From: Rhynchopus euleeides
Lineage: Eukaryota > Euglenozoa > Diplonemea > Diplonemida > Diplonemidae
DNA: 64,000 bases
NCBI GenBank assembly: GCA_963210315.1
Contig: OY723242.1
Coordinates: 1,798,001 to 1,862,000, forward strand
Reading direction: 5' to 3'
The notes under the pieces are model-generated. The model was not told where the DNA came from, did not search any database, and was given only the letters and a program-made list of their open reading frames with translations. Every line of letters begins with the position of its first letter. Position 1 is the stretch's first letter. Of this stretch, positions 27,537 through 37,259 are shown piece by piece. The translations under genes and the position numbers were made by a program.

Positions 27537-28563
27537 ATGCCAAAGGCTCAGGTGTCGTCGAAGTATGTGCTCCTGATTGCGGGCCTTGTGTCGACGGTTG
27601 CGTCCCTCGCGGGCGGGCTGGTGATGTATTACGAAGGCCTGAAGGTGATCGAGGCAACTGTGAAGGAGGTCGGCAAGGCGGACATCCAGTACGTGAGGAA
27701 CCGTGGGCAGGAGGTTTTTACCACAGCGAAGGGGGTCGCGTTTGAGTCTGCCGAGCTCCTCAAGCGGGTGCGGTTCAGCACCAGGGGGGAGTTCAGGCAG
27801 TGGATTCGCGAACACTTTCTGTGGAACTGCTATGTGCACAGGCAGGGGGTGGAGACGCTCGGTGTGCGTGGGTACACAGCCAATGGGAGCGAGGCGGACT
27901 ACTTCTACGAGCTGATGTGGCACGAGCGGCGCATGGACGGATCCTACGATTGGGTGCAGGCGCACTACGACTACGACACACACTCTGAGGCGCAGTGCGG
28001 GTCGCCCTTCCCGTGCGCGAGCGCCAACACGCAGGACATCACGCGCAACCCGCGTGTACTCCTGGCGAACATTTACAACTACTCGGACAGCGACCGCGTC
28101 GAGGAGGTGCGCACGATGCGGGCAGAGCTTGGGGACACCGCCGATCACACGCGGTACCTGGCGCCGCGCATTTGGTACGCGGCGGACAACACGCCGTTCT
28201 TATACTTCAACCTGTACACTCTACTCCGGCCCCTCAGCCTGCCGATATTCTCCGCACCGATGTACTTCCAGTTCACGATAGCGATCGTGAGCGACCCGTG
28301 GGTGGAGATGATGCGCAGCTACCAGACAGAGGCGAAGCTGCTGGTCGCGCAGATGGACGCCGGCCCGCAGAGCATCGTGCTGGCAGGGCGCGGTGTCGCA
28401 GGTGTGGACCCACCACAGGACTGCCGCGGGGGGGGGCAGAACAGCGCCTCCTCGCTGCACCCATGCATGCGGTACGTGCTGCATCTCGACGAGGAGGTGC
28501 GCGACATCGTGTCACAGATGACCACACAGCCTGTGGACACGTTCACGGAGATACGCGGACACT
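27537..28563 (+). CDS. Receptor-type adenylate-cyclase-like protein, exon 1
   Basis: 342 codons plus the first base of codon 343. The ATG at 27537 is the first in frame and is conserved in the duplicate at 18132. Residues about 9-32 form an uncleaved hydrophobic anchor (VLLIAGLVSTVASLAGGLVM). Then come a helical stretch (KVIEATVKEVGKADIQYVRN) and an extracellular sensor-like region of about 300 residues. It has N-glycosylation sequons (NGS, NYS) and two cysteine pairs (CGSPFPC and CRGG...HPC). This layout of anchor, sensor, second membrane span and cyclase-like domain is that of euglenozoan receptor cyclase-like proteins. The sensor's ligand is unknown. The exon meets the 4,070-base TIR segment at 28564, within the reconstructed word H-W-V. 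The first 31 residues are duplicated at 18132. Confidence 0.8.
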
Positions 28564-28661
28564 GGGGGCCTTCGCTCTGTGTCAAACTGTGTCAAATTGT
28601 GTCAGTGTGTCACACAGGCGGTTTTTTTCACCTTAAGCGAAATCGGCAAAAACGCCGCCAA

Positions 28662-28706
28662 GCCTTCGCTCTGTGTCACTGTGTGTCACTGACACAGAGC
28701 GAAGGT
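28662..28706. repeat. Hairpin of internal TIR-like words
   Basis: GCCTTCGCTCTGTGTCACTG pairs with TGACACAGAGCGAAGG a few bases on. This repeats the element's terminal word in both orientations close to its left end, like a nested or duplicated terminus. Confidence 0.8.
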
Positions 28707-28837
28707 CCCGTGACACAGGGGTGTTGGGGACAATGCAAAGTTTGCGAAAAATCTCGAAAAAGAATTTCTGGCAGAGGTGAAAAAATTGGGTTCCACACAA
28801 AACTGGCTCCAAAGTGACATACTCCCACGTGGTCCTT

Positions 28838-29848
28838 ACACACTGTGTCATGCCCCCCCAGGCTTCTAGCACACTGTGTCATGCCCCCCCAGGCTTCTAA
28901 CACAGTGTGTCATGCCCCCCCAGGCTTCTAGCACACTGTGTCATGCCCCCCCAGGCTTCCAGCACAGTGTGTCATGCCCCCCCAGGCTTCTAGCACACTG
29001 TGTCATGCCCCCCCAGGCTTCTAACACACTGTGTCATGCCCCTCCAGGCTTCCAGCACACTGTGTCATGCCCCCCCAGGCTTCTAACACACTGTGTCATG
29101 CCCCCCCAGGCTTCTAACACAGTTTGTCATGCCCCCCCAGGCTTCCAGCACACTGTGTCATGCCCCCCCAGGCTTCTAACACAGTGTGTCATGCCCCCCC
29201 AGGCTTCTAACACAGTGTGTCATGCCCCTCCAGGCTTCTAACACACTGTGTCATGCCCCCCCAGGCTTCTAACACAGTGTGTCATGCCCCCCCAGGCTTC
29301 TAACACACTGTGTCATGCCCCCCCAGGCTTCTAACACACTGTGTCATGCCCCTCCAGGCTTCCAGCACACTGTGTCATGCCCCCCCAGGCTTCTAACACA
29401 CTGTGTCATGCCCCCCCAGGCTTCTAACACAGTTTGTCATGCCCCCCCAGGCTTCCAGCACACTGTGTCATGCCCCCCCAGGCTTCTAACACAGTGTGTC
29501 ATGCCCCCCCAGGCTTCTAACACAGTGTGTCATGCCCCTCCAGGCTTCTAACACACTGTGTCATGCCCCCCCAGGCTTCTAACACAGTGTGTCATGCCCC
29601 CCCAGGCTTCTAACACACTGTGTCATGCCCCCCCAGGCTTCTAACACAGTGTGTCATGCCCCTCCAGGCTTCTAACACACTGTGTCATGCCCCCCCAGGC
29701 TTCTAACACAGTGTGTCATGCCCCCCCAGGCTTCCAGCACACTGTGTCATGCCCCCCCAGGCTTCTAACACACTGTGTCATGCCCCCCCAGGCTTCTAAC
29801 ACACTGTGTCATGCCCCCCCAGGCTTCCAGCACACTGTGTCATACCCC
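28838..29848. repeat. 31-base minisatellite, about 32 units
   Basis: The unit reads AGGCTTCTAACACACTGTGT then CATGCCCCCCC. Variants (AGCACAC, ACAGTG, CCCCTCC, AGTTTGTC) are shared in blocks. AGTTTGTCATG near 29121 recurs 310 bases later, so ten-unit blocks have been duplicated. CTGTGTCA also occurs next to the element's left TIR, a likely source of the unit. Every unit has a CCCCCCCAG acceptor-like word. Reading frames in it are artefacts. Confidence 0.95.
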
Positions 29849-30149
29849 CAGGCCGCCTTCCTCCCCCACTCCGTCGCAGTCACTAAGTGGCTTTTCGGCG
29901 ATCGCAGTGCTCCGTCCCTCCTGCTGCAACCAACTGAGGCTTCCGTCCCGTTGCCCGTCGCCACCTCGAGGGAGGTATCCCGGGGTTTCGACGGCGTCGT
30001 CCGGCCCGCCGTCGCCTCACGCCTACCAGTGCCTACCTCCGCCAGCTCCGCCACTCAGGAAGCACAGCTTTGACACCCGCGCCCTCGTCACACACATCTC
30101 TACCGCGCCCCTGCGCTGTGCTCCTCCGTCTCGTTCGCACCCCCTTTAC

Positions 30150-30395
30150 CCTTCATGCCCGTGCAGCACTGTCACCAGCTTTCCGGCGTAGTCGCCGCCG
30201 GTGTCCCCGCTGAGCTTCCACAGGAACAGCCGGCAGACTACTTCGTGACAGGCAGCCGCCCTGGATCCCGTGCCAGAAGTCAAGAAACGCGTCGGTGATC
30301 CGCTCCCGCCCCGCGGCAGCCTTTTCGGTGACCTCGAAGGTGTGCGCCAGTTCCGATTGCGCCTCGCGTTGCAGCTGCCCGCCCCAACTCCTTCC
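30150..30395 (-). pseudogene. Coding-like fragment inside the intron element, unidentified
   Basis: The minus strand reads QLQREAQSELAHTFEVTEKA, then GRERITDAFLDFWHGIQGG. A different frame gives VCRLFLWKLSGDTGGDYAGK. At least one frameshift separates them. This may be a remnant of an element-encoded or captured gene. No family recognised. Confidence 0.3.
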
Positions 30396-30659
30396 CCTCC
30401 CGTCGCCCAGTCAGTCCCTCTCGCGTGCCGCCAGCTTTGGACCACACCCCGCTCGGCCCGCCTCGGCAGTTGTCCCCAGTACGCGCGCCTCCCGGGTCGG
30501 GTTCGCGCCCACACTTTACCAGCCCCCTTGCGCATCGTTTTTTGAGCGCGCGGGAACGCGCAGCACCCCTGGCCATCGGCCAGTCGCCACCCCCCCCGGC
30601 GCCCCCACCGCCCTCCGCGTCCAGCGCCAGGACAGCACATCCCCTGCTGGCACTGTTGC

Positions 30660-30745
30660 GCGGGGGGCCGCGCGAAGCGCGGCCCCGCGACCCCACCCCC
30701 ACCCCGCGCGAAGCGCGGGGTGGGGTCGCGGGGCTGGGGGTGGGG
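30660..30745. repeat. Two GCGAAGC hairpins within a larger hairpin
   Basis: GGGGCCGCGC-GAA-GCGCGGCCCC (about 30664-30686) and ACCCCGCGC-GAA-GCGCGGGGT (about 30701-30721). The outer words CGCGACCCCACCCC and GGGGTGGGGTCGCG also pair. Confidence 0.85.
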
Positions 30746-31187
30746 GTTTATCCTTATCTTCCTTGGGGGTGCAGGACCTCCCCCATGATTGACGAGTTGG
30801 GGGTATAGCTTGGCGGACGATGACGTGGCATCGACAGCGGCTTGCACCCCCCCCTGAAATAGGCGCGTGAACTCTTGCGTCACTTCGCACATTGTGCATC
30901 ATGTTCAAATGACACGCAGGAGCCAGTAGGCTGCCTTTCAAACGGGGTGCCTGTCCCTGCTGGACAGGGGGGTCTGGGGCCCAGCTGCCGGAGGCCATGG
31001 GAGTGAACATTTATTCCTGGCGGGCGCGGTTACTCACGGTATGGTCCCTCGGGGCCAGGCTGCGATGCCAGCACGCTAACCCAAATTGCAATACGGCGGG
31101 CGCAGATTCGGTGTGAATTGGGCTGCATCCTGGGTAGCCCGGGCCCTACGCGATGTGACGATAAATTGTCGCGCAAGGACACGCCAC

Positions 31188-31245
31188 AGGGGGGTCTGGG
31201 GGGCGGAGCCCCCCAGCCGCCGGAGGCCACGGTAGTGAACGTCTG
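31188..31245 (+). repeat. Dispersed repeat H copy inside the intron element
   Basis: GGGGTCTGGGGGGCGGAGCC and CCGCCGGAGGCCACGGTAGT, as in the copies at 22037 and 22978. A partial copy lies at about 30965-31010. Confidence 0.85.
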
Positions 31246-31309
31246 TTCACAGGTTGGGGGCGCAGGAGGGGGGGGGGGGGCGGATGTTTATGGCGGTTCC
31301 TCAAATTGA

Positions 31310-31945
31310 AGCCTTGCCTGGAGCTGCTCCACAGCGTCCCGGGCATCGCTCTTCGCAGGAACTCCTCCTTCAAACGCTGCATGGGGATGTAGCCGCGGAT
31401 GGTGCTCTCGTCGATCTGGCACAGGTCCTCCTGCAGCCACCTGATGCGCTCTTGCTTCGCAGAACTCGCCATCGTCACGCTTCTTCCTGACGCAGGCCTC
31501 CGCGAGCTGCTTCACCAGCTCCGCGTCCCCCCGATGCAACTGCGCGCGCTGGAGGGGGGGCCCGGATGGGAGGGCTAGGCGGTGCCGCATGGCTACACCT
31601 CGTGCAGGCTGCTGGATCGACGCCGCGGTCCCTGCAGCCGGATCGTCGCAAACCCCAGAGCTTGTGCGGCCAGGTGCAGGGCTGCCACCTGTCTCGACCC
31701 GCATCTCCGCCCAGGCCCGCCCAGTCCCGTAGCTCACGCCCGACTAGGCGTTTCATCGCCTCGGGGATGAACCCCTCCGGAACTGGGTTCTTCCCCAGCC
31801 GTACGGCCTCGTCGTACAGCGCCCGTCTCCTGTATCGCTTTCATGAGCCGCTCGCGAGGGGGTGAAGGTGCAGCGCCCCTCGACGGGGTGCTGGAGGATG
31901 GCCCTCAGGTCATCGGGCTCATCGCGGTGGTATTGACAACTTGAG
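31310..31945 (-). pseudogene. Frameshifted coding remnant inside the intron element
   Basis: Minus-strand pieces in alternating frames look like one former protein: PDDLRAILQHPVEGRCTFTP, then EAVRLGKNPVPEGFIPEAMK and RLVGRELRDWAGLGGDAGRD, then AELVKQLAEACVRKK, then ERIRWLQEDLCQIDESTIRG with YIPMQRLKEEFLRRAMPGTL. At least three frame changes occur. It may be the decayed gene of this transposon. I do not recognise a transposase catalytic motif. Confidence 0.45.
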
Positions 31946-32015
31946 GCCCCCTGTGGTTAAGCCCCCCCTTGCCAGACCCCCCAGGGGGGGCTTAAACACG
32001 GGGGATCCCAGGTAA
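31945..32015. repeat. Degenerate C-rich TIR fragment
   Basis: GTTAAGCCCCCCCTTG pairs with GGGGGGGCTTAAACACGGGG. The right end GGGGGATCCCAGGTAA resembles the 22268-22358 element. Confidence 0.6.
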
Positions 32016-32049
32016 TAGCGTTTTCCTCGCTGCCCCTGTCGCTGCCTCC

Positions 32050-32400
32050 CGTGGGGTCTCGACAGCACTAGACATTTCGGCGCAGGTAGATTGCCTCCAC
32101 TACAGGCTCACCCTAGACGAAGAGGGTGTCGCCATGGGAACCAAAAACCTGATGAAGTGGTGTGTAGTGCTAACACGCCATGAAAGCCTCGCCAACCTGG
32201 CCAATTTAGCCGGAGGGGCATCGGTCTACCTGGAACAATGAGACGCTCAAAATACCAAGGGAACCCGCACGTCTTCTTTGGAATTCCCCTCAACGGGGAA
32301 CACGCACCTGACCTGGTGTCCCAAGGCCACGACGCCTCCCCCCACCTGGCACACCGGATCCCGCTGGACTGTGGGGACATCACTAAAGTGCTTGCGTAAT
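32050..32400 (+). pseudogene. Coding-like remnant near the element's right end
   Basis: A plus-strand frame reads ISAQVDCLHYRLTLDEEGVA, then TKNLMKWCVVLTRHESLANL to a stop. The next frame reads RRSKYQGNPHVFFGIPLNGE, then PHLAHRIPLDCGDITKVLA. A single frameshift near 32238 would join them. No family recognised. Confidence 0.35.
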
Positions 32401-32636
32401 AACACTGTGTTCACCACCTTCGGTCTTCACGGTCAGGTGAAGATCAATTTTGCAGATCGCGACATGTCATGACCACGTCATGGGGTTCTTCGGGTGTCCC
32501 CATTCAGAAAACACCCGAGAAATATGACAACTTTGCTAAACTGGACCCAACTCCCCACACTCTTTTTTTTGCCATTTTTTCCATTTTTGGGCTCACTTTT
32601 TCTCACTTTTCTCACTCCAGAGCGAAGGCCCCCACT

Positions 32637-33964
32637 GGGTGCGGAAGGCGTTGCTGTTCCAGAAGTCGCCGCAGGACCAACTGCAAAAAATCTACCTGCT
32701 CTGGTTCCGTCCCAAGGCAACGGTGGAAGAGGACATGAACAAGGCGCTGTACCTGCTGATCGGGTTTGCTTCAGGCGTGTTCCTGTTCGACTTGTTCATC
32801 CGATTGCTCGAGCTCCTGCTGATCGCGATGCCCCTGGCGGGGCTGGCAGATGTTGTTGCGCTGATGACAGAGTACAGCCTGGACGAGGCGCAGGGGAGGG
32901 CAGATGAGGTGGAGCAGAGGGGGTGCTGCGTGGAGATCGCAGAGGTCGGGAAGCTGCGCCAGGGGCTGGTGTTCGCGCTGGAGTCCTTGCGCGACTACAA
33001 GGCGTACTTGCCGCAGACGCTGTTTGACGCATCGGATGACGAGTCGGCCGACACAGAGAACAGCACCAGGTCTTCCGGGACGGCTTCGAGATCTGGGAGA
33101 TCGACGGCAGCTTCGATCTCACTCTCGGCGGCGGCGGTGGTGACTCACGCGAAGCGGACGGACCGGACGCTGCAGCAAGTCAAAGGCGTGCTCATGACCT
33201 GCAGGCTCTTTAATGTGGAGGAGAAGGGCAAGCTGGTCCCAGATGCTGTGCAGGGCGCAGTGGCCGCTCTGCAGAGCGCGTGCACTGCGCACCGCGCGGT
33301 GCTGCACCTCTGGAGCGCGGCTGCGGCCGATACTGTGTTTGTCTCGCTGAACATGAGCTCGCGCTGCTCAGACACGACCGCTCGGGCCGCGGATCTTGCG
33401 TGGGAGATCATGTCGTGCATGTCCGCGGCGTGTGCGTTCGTTGCGCGGCCGTTCCAGCACGGCAACTTGGGCACGGCGACGCTCAGGGGGTACACCATCC
33501 ACGCCGCGGGCAGCCCGTTGATGCAGCTGCTGGAGTACGCAACGTATGTGCATCACATGGCGATGCCTGTGGTGCTGACGGACCCCAGAACCGCCGAGTC
33601 GCTGTTCGGCAGGACGCTGCCCGTCGGAAAGGTCCTCTACAAGGGTGCGTCGGACAAGCAGCAGACTGTGCTCGCCCATCACATTCTGCAGAACGAGACG
33701 GTGGATGCCCAGGAGTGGATGTACGAGATGGAGGAGAAAAAGGACCTGCTGGCCCAAGCGATGCTTGCGTTGTGCACGGATGGGGTTGTGCCTGACGACT
33801 TGCTGCGCGCGGTGGAAAAGAGGCCTGCGAAGAACACGTTGGAGGAGAAGCTGCAGGTGTCGCTGGCGGAGTGCCGTCCGCCGGTGTTCGACATGACTTT
33901 CACTGGTCCGTGGGGGGTGCACGGCGAACAGCTGCCATGCAGTCCTGTGCCTGCCGCACGTTAA
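32637..33964 (+). CDS. Receptor-type adenylate-cyclase-like protein, exon 2
   Basis: Completes codon 343 and runs to TAA at 33962, for a reconstructed 784 residues. Residues about 344-372 finish the sensor (RKALLFQK...IYLLWFRPKAT). About 381-415 is a membrane span (YLLIGFASGVFLFDLFIRLL). A juxtamembrane segment ends in LESLRDYKAYLPQTLF (about 457-472), a conserved-looking hinge before the catalytic region in this kind of protein. A Ser/Thr-rich acidic linker follows, then a class III nucleotide-cyclase-like fold (about 526-683) with DTVFVSLNMSSRC and the GNLGTATLRGYTIHAAGS turn. The usual metal-binding aspartates of active cyclases are not evident (the first strand reads VLMTCRLFNV). I infer a catalytically dead or regulatory homologue acting at the cell or flagellar membrane. 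The C-terminus has QEWMYEMEEKKD helices. Confidence 0.8.
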
Positions 33965-34001
33965 CCCTTTCGAGACGGGGGGTACGATTTAAAATGCCTA
34001 A

Positions 34002-34109
34002 GGGGGTCTTCGCTACGGGGTGACCGTCAGTGCGTTTTGGTGCATTTGCTGTTGAATTAGCTGAAAACTGACGGAGATTGACGGAGGATAACGGCCAGCG
34101 AAGACCCCC
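34002..34109. mobile_element. G5-type miniature TIR element, copy 3
   Basis: It begins GGGGGTCTTCGCTACGGGGT and ends AGCGAAGACCCCC, 108 bases, flanked by TAA (33999-34001 and 34110-34112). It lies 35 bases after the receptor gene's stop codon, probably in its 3' untranslated region. About 90 percent identical by eye to copy 1 at 16527. Confidence 0.92.
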
Positions 34110-34149
34110 TAAGTTTCAGAATTTTGACCATCCTAAAACCGCAGAGAAG

Positions 34150-34335
34150 CTGTTTTCTGGTGGGGTTTGTACTGTACTTGGGCATTGCACCCTCTTGTGT
34201 CCCACCACTTCCTCCTGGACCAGCCACAGCCAATCCAACCAATCGAAGTATACCCATCGAGCCCACCAAACCGCAGCAGCACTGGGTCTGGAGGCAGCGG
34301 TCGCAAGGTTTTGACGCAACCCTGCACTACGCACA
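34150..34335 (-). repeat. Dispersed repeat, inverted relative of 24765-24925
   Basis: CCACCACTTCCTCCTGGACC, TATACCCATCGAGCCCACCA and GGTCGCAAGGTTTTGACGC are the complement of the 24.8 kb copy. Confidence 0.85.
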
Positions 34336-34565
34336 AATACGCAATTTAGGGGGTGTCGGGGGCACCATGGATTCCTGAAAATCTATCTCCAGCATCCCCA
34401 CAGGGAAGAAGGGCGCGTATCACCAGCATCACGCTTCCGCGTGTAAGCTTATCTGTGTGGTGTGGCCAACCTTTCGTTTTCGTCCATGACATTCCTGGGG
34501 ACCCCGCATGAACCCATCTGCATTCTTTCAAACACAAAACAATCCTTCACAACACTTGTTTTTCG

Positions 34566-34645
34566 TCATTGTAATCTCCAGCTTTGTCGTGTGCTTTGTG
34601 ATTCATCATTGTAATCTCCAGCTTTGTCGTGTGCTTTGTGATTCA
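34566..34645 (+). repeat. 40-base tandem duplication
   Basis: TCATTGTAATCTCCAGCTTT and TGTCGTGTGCTTTGTGATTC occur twice in direct succession, without visible differences. Confidence 0.9.
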
Positions 34646-34699
34646 GCTCGTATGCCCACCACCACCCAGTGTTGTAATATACCCTGACCCCCCGCTACG

Positions 34700-36425
34700 T
34701 ATCGAGTATATATACGTATATATACGTCGCGTATTATACCCTAAAATACGTATATCAACCAAAATCTGAAAAACCGTATACTTTTTCAAAATTTTGAGTA
34801 AATGGCACCCCGCTACACCTTTTTCAACATTTTTTTTATCGTGTAACGTACGGAATTGGCGCTTTTCAGGACAATAATTTTTCCAAAAAAATATTTTTTT
34901 TTTGGTGGAGAAATTCGGAAAAACTGTTTTTGCCGATATTTTCTTCGGAATTTCACCCCCGCGGATCGCCACAAAAAGACCCGGTTTTTGACGGAATTTG
35001 AGTGTTGAGCTCCGTAGATTACACCATAAAAAAAATCGGTGAATTTAGTGGAGTAGAGTCCAATTTACTGCTGCCCAACCACTATTACCAACTTTCCTAA
35101 GGAAAACCCCCCCAAAAATCGACCCAAAAATGGGTCCGTCTCAGGGCCGGAAACAAAATTTTTCCGGCCCAAAAATGTGATTCCTGTGTAGTTTTAGTGA
35201 GAACCTTCCCAGGAAAAAAAAATCGGTGACTTTTGCGGTGTATAAGGCCTCCTACACGGGGTCCCAAAGTACACAAAAATAGCCGAAAATAGCCGAAATC
35301 CTGGAGCAATTGAGAAAGTCAGGGGAGAGGTGGGGGCAGTGATCTCGTGCCAGGGCTGGCAGGGGGGGCCGCGGCCCCACCTCCCTTTTTCTGTAATTTT
35401 TGGGGAGGGTGGGCCGCCAGGGGTGGCATGGCCCTACCTCGGCCCTACCTTGGCCCTACCTCAATATTTTCCCCGTCGAATTTTGCGGATGGGTCAGATT
35501 TTGGGGCTTTTGGGTTCGGCCTTGTAGCCGAGTTTTCACGCGCAGCGTATGAAAACCCAACGCCATCATGAGCAGGTGTACCAGGTGCTGGGGGCTTGGT
35601 GGTGCTCATCGAAGCGCACTGTCAGGCACTCATCAGGTCAAGCGAAGGATCATCCCCGCCTGGAATGTGCAACAGCACCAACCGGTGTGGGGATTAGCCT
35701 TCGAGGGATTTTAGGATGTTCACTACTACCGTGGCCTCCGGCGGCTGGGGGGCTCCGCCCCCCAGACCCCCCTGTAGCCTGTTAGCTTTGCTGCCGTTCC
35801 TGAACACGGCGCGCTGGCAAAGTTACTCGGGATTGCAGTTTTGCAAGTGCTCAATGGCAACCCAAGACCCCCTGACTACTGATTTTTGGTCCAGCAGGAC
35901 GATCTAAGGCGGCAGCATCCGATGCCTTTCGAATTGGGGGGAAAACGTTCTGTGGCCCTGTTTGCATCATACTGCGGGAAATCGGAGTGGGGTTGGGCTG
36001 CACTTTTTCCCCTGCGGAGCGAGCTCGGCCCACCCTGTGCCCTACCTCTTTTTTACAAAAGCCTACCAAGGGGGGTGAGAACTGCATCTGGGAGTAAATT
36101 GTCTTCCACTACACCTTTTTCCCCGATTCTGGCCGCATTTGATTCCGTTGCTACCATAGCTTTCCGAGATTTTTTGGAAAAAAATTTCCCGGCCAACCTC
36201 ACCAGTCAAATTGGGATGCGCATCCGCATCCCAATTTGAACCCAACAGACTGCATTTCCGGAACTCGAAACAGGGCGGAATTGACTGCTAGGTATACCGC
36301 GGAATTCACGGTGGGGCCACAACTCAAAATTGTCAAAAAAATGTACAAATTGCTGCTGCCCAAGTAAACGACTAAAGTATACGGTTTTTCAGATTTTGGT
36401 TGATATATACGTAGTATACGCGGTG
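34700..36425. mobile_element. AT-rich TIR element family D
   Basis: Perfect 30-base inverted arms at 34751-34780 and 36379-36408 (TATATCAACCAAAATCTGAA... and complement). TATACGTATATATACG-type words lie outside them and are also seen near 36868-36902. The interior has AT-rich inverted stretches, an inverted repeat H copy (about 35718-35777), a G/C-rich patch (35340-35460) and a perfect hairpin at 36207-36238. Exact ends and target duplication are not resolved. No transposase seen. Confidence 0.6.
36207..36238. repeat. Perfect 14-base-arm hairpin
   Basis: CAAATTGGGATGCG, loop CATC, then CGCATCCCAATTTG. Confidence 0.9.
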
Positions 36426-36700
36426 CTCGGGCGGTGGCGGATACCCGAGCCCAATGGGCTCTTTGAGGAAGGCATGGTACACCTGCTCCTTCTTGGCGGT
36501 GCCGGGGCAAACCCTGACACCACCCTCGCCAAGGAAATGTGCACTGCACTTCGCTGCACGCCCACAAAAACACGAATGTATAACGTCATCAACCCTTCCC
36601 CCGCCAGTTCCTCCACCCACGCCTCAGCCCACTTCCGCTTCTTCCCCTCCTCAGGCATATATTGCAGTGAGGAGGGGACTACACAGGCTGAGCCTGTGGC
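36389..36700 (-). pseudogene. Coding-like remnant, unidentified
   Basis: The minus strand reads MPEEGKKRKWAEAWVEELAG. After a frame change it reads DDVIHSCFCGRAAKCSAHFL, then TAKKEQVYHAFLKEPIGLGY and PPPPEHR. The pieces look protein-like but break at least once. No family assigned. Confidence 0.3.
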
Positions 36701-36701
36701 A

Positions 36702-36735
36702 AGGTGACCAACGGTACCGGTACCGTTGGTCACCT
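36702..36735. repeat. Perfect 34-base palindrome
   Basis: AGGTGACCAACGGTACC joined directly to its complement GGTACCGTTGGTCACCT, no loop. A smaller CAGGCTGAGCCTG palindrome is adjacent (36686-36698). Confidence 0.95.
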
Positions 36736-37129
36736 GCCATCTTGTGCGCACGTCAAGGCTGCAGCGTGATGGGAACGGGCGTGAGAGGTGCTTGGGGAAT
36801 GACTAAAGCCTTCCCACGGAGTACCAACAAAAAGGCCGAAAACCAGGGTATTCTGAGGGGGCCACGTATACGTATATATACGCATACGTATTATACGTAT
36901 ATTTCAACACTGCCACCACCCCCTGTCTCTCCTCTCTCTTCTCTCTTGCGATCCGCGGTCTGCCGGGGCCAAGAGCCCTCAGGGAATCAACCCTGCCATG
37001 CACAGCTGGAGGTACACGGTGGCCAGGATTCTGTGGCATATCAAAACGGGATATCCCACTTCTGAGAACGACATAACCCCATTTCTTGGACGCCACGCAA
37101 CTTTTTTTCACGCACGCCCGGTTACGATA

Positions 37130-37234
37130 ATCACTTTTTTCTCACGCTTTTTACTTTTTTCTCACGCCTTTTTCTTTTTTCTCACGCTTTTTTCTTTTTT
37201 CTCACGCTTTTTTTCCTTTTTTTCACGCTTTTTT
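37130..37234. repeat. TTTTTTCTCACGC short tandem repeat
   Basis: Five to six copies of a ~20-base TTTTTCTTTTTTCTCACGC-like unit, strongly pyrimidine on the plus strand. A trailing TTTTGGCGTGAAAAAAAAG forms a hairpin with the last unit. Confidence 0.85.
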
Positions 37235-37259
37235 TGGCGTGAAAAAAAAGTCCGTACAG

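Larger units (their letters stand above)
28564..32633. mobile_element. 4,070-base TIR element interrupting the receptor gene (intron-like)
   Basis: It begins GGGGGCCTTCGCTCTG and ends CAGAGCGAAGGCCCCC, flanked by ACT at 28561-28563 and 32634-32636. Removing it with one ACT joins exon 1 to exon 2 in the same frame (HWVRKALLF). It could therefore be a transposon-derived nonconventional intron or a recent disruptive insertion. Conventional sites also exist: TGT|GTCAAA at 28580/28581 and TTTTCTCACTCCAG|AGC at 32620/32621 would keep the frame and add residues from the TIRs. Inside are a 31-base minisatellite, decayed coding fragments and repeat H. Right-end sequence at 32530-32582 matches element E at 5565-5617. 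Confidence 0.85.

Noticed and set aside
28838-29848. CRISPR array
   Set aside because: The 31-base units are contiguous with no spacers, lie inside a eukaryotic intron-like element, and have no cas genes nearby.
30146-30892. 248-residue minus-strand gene inside the intron element
   Set aside because: Much of it translates GCGAAGC hairpins and G-rich DNA. Only a short part (30150-30395) looks coding, in a different frame.
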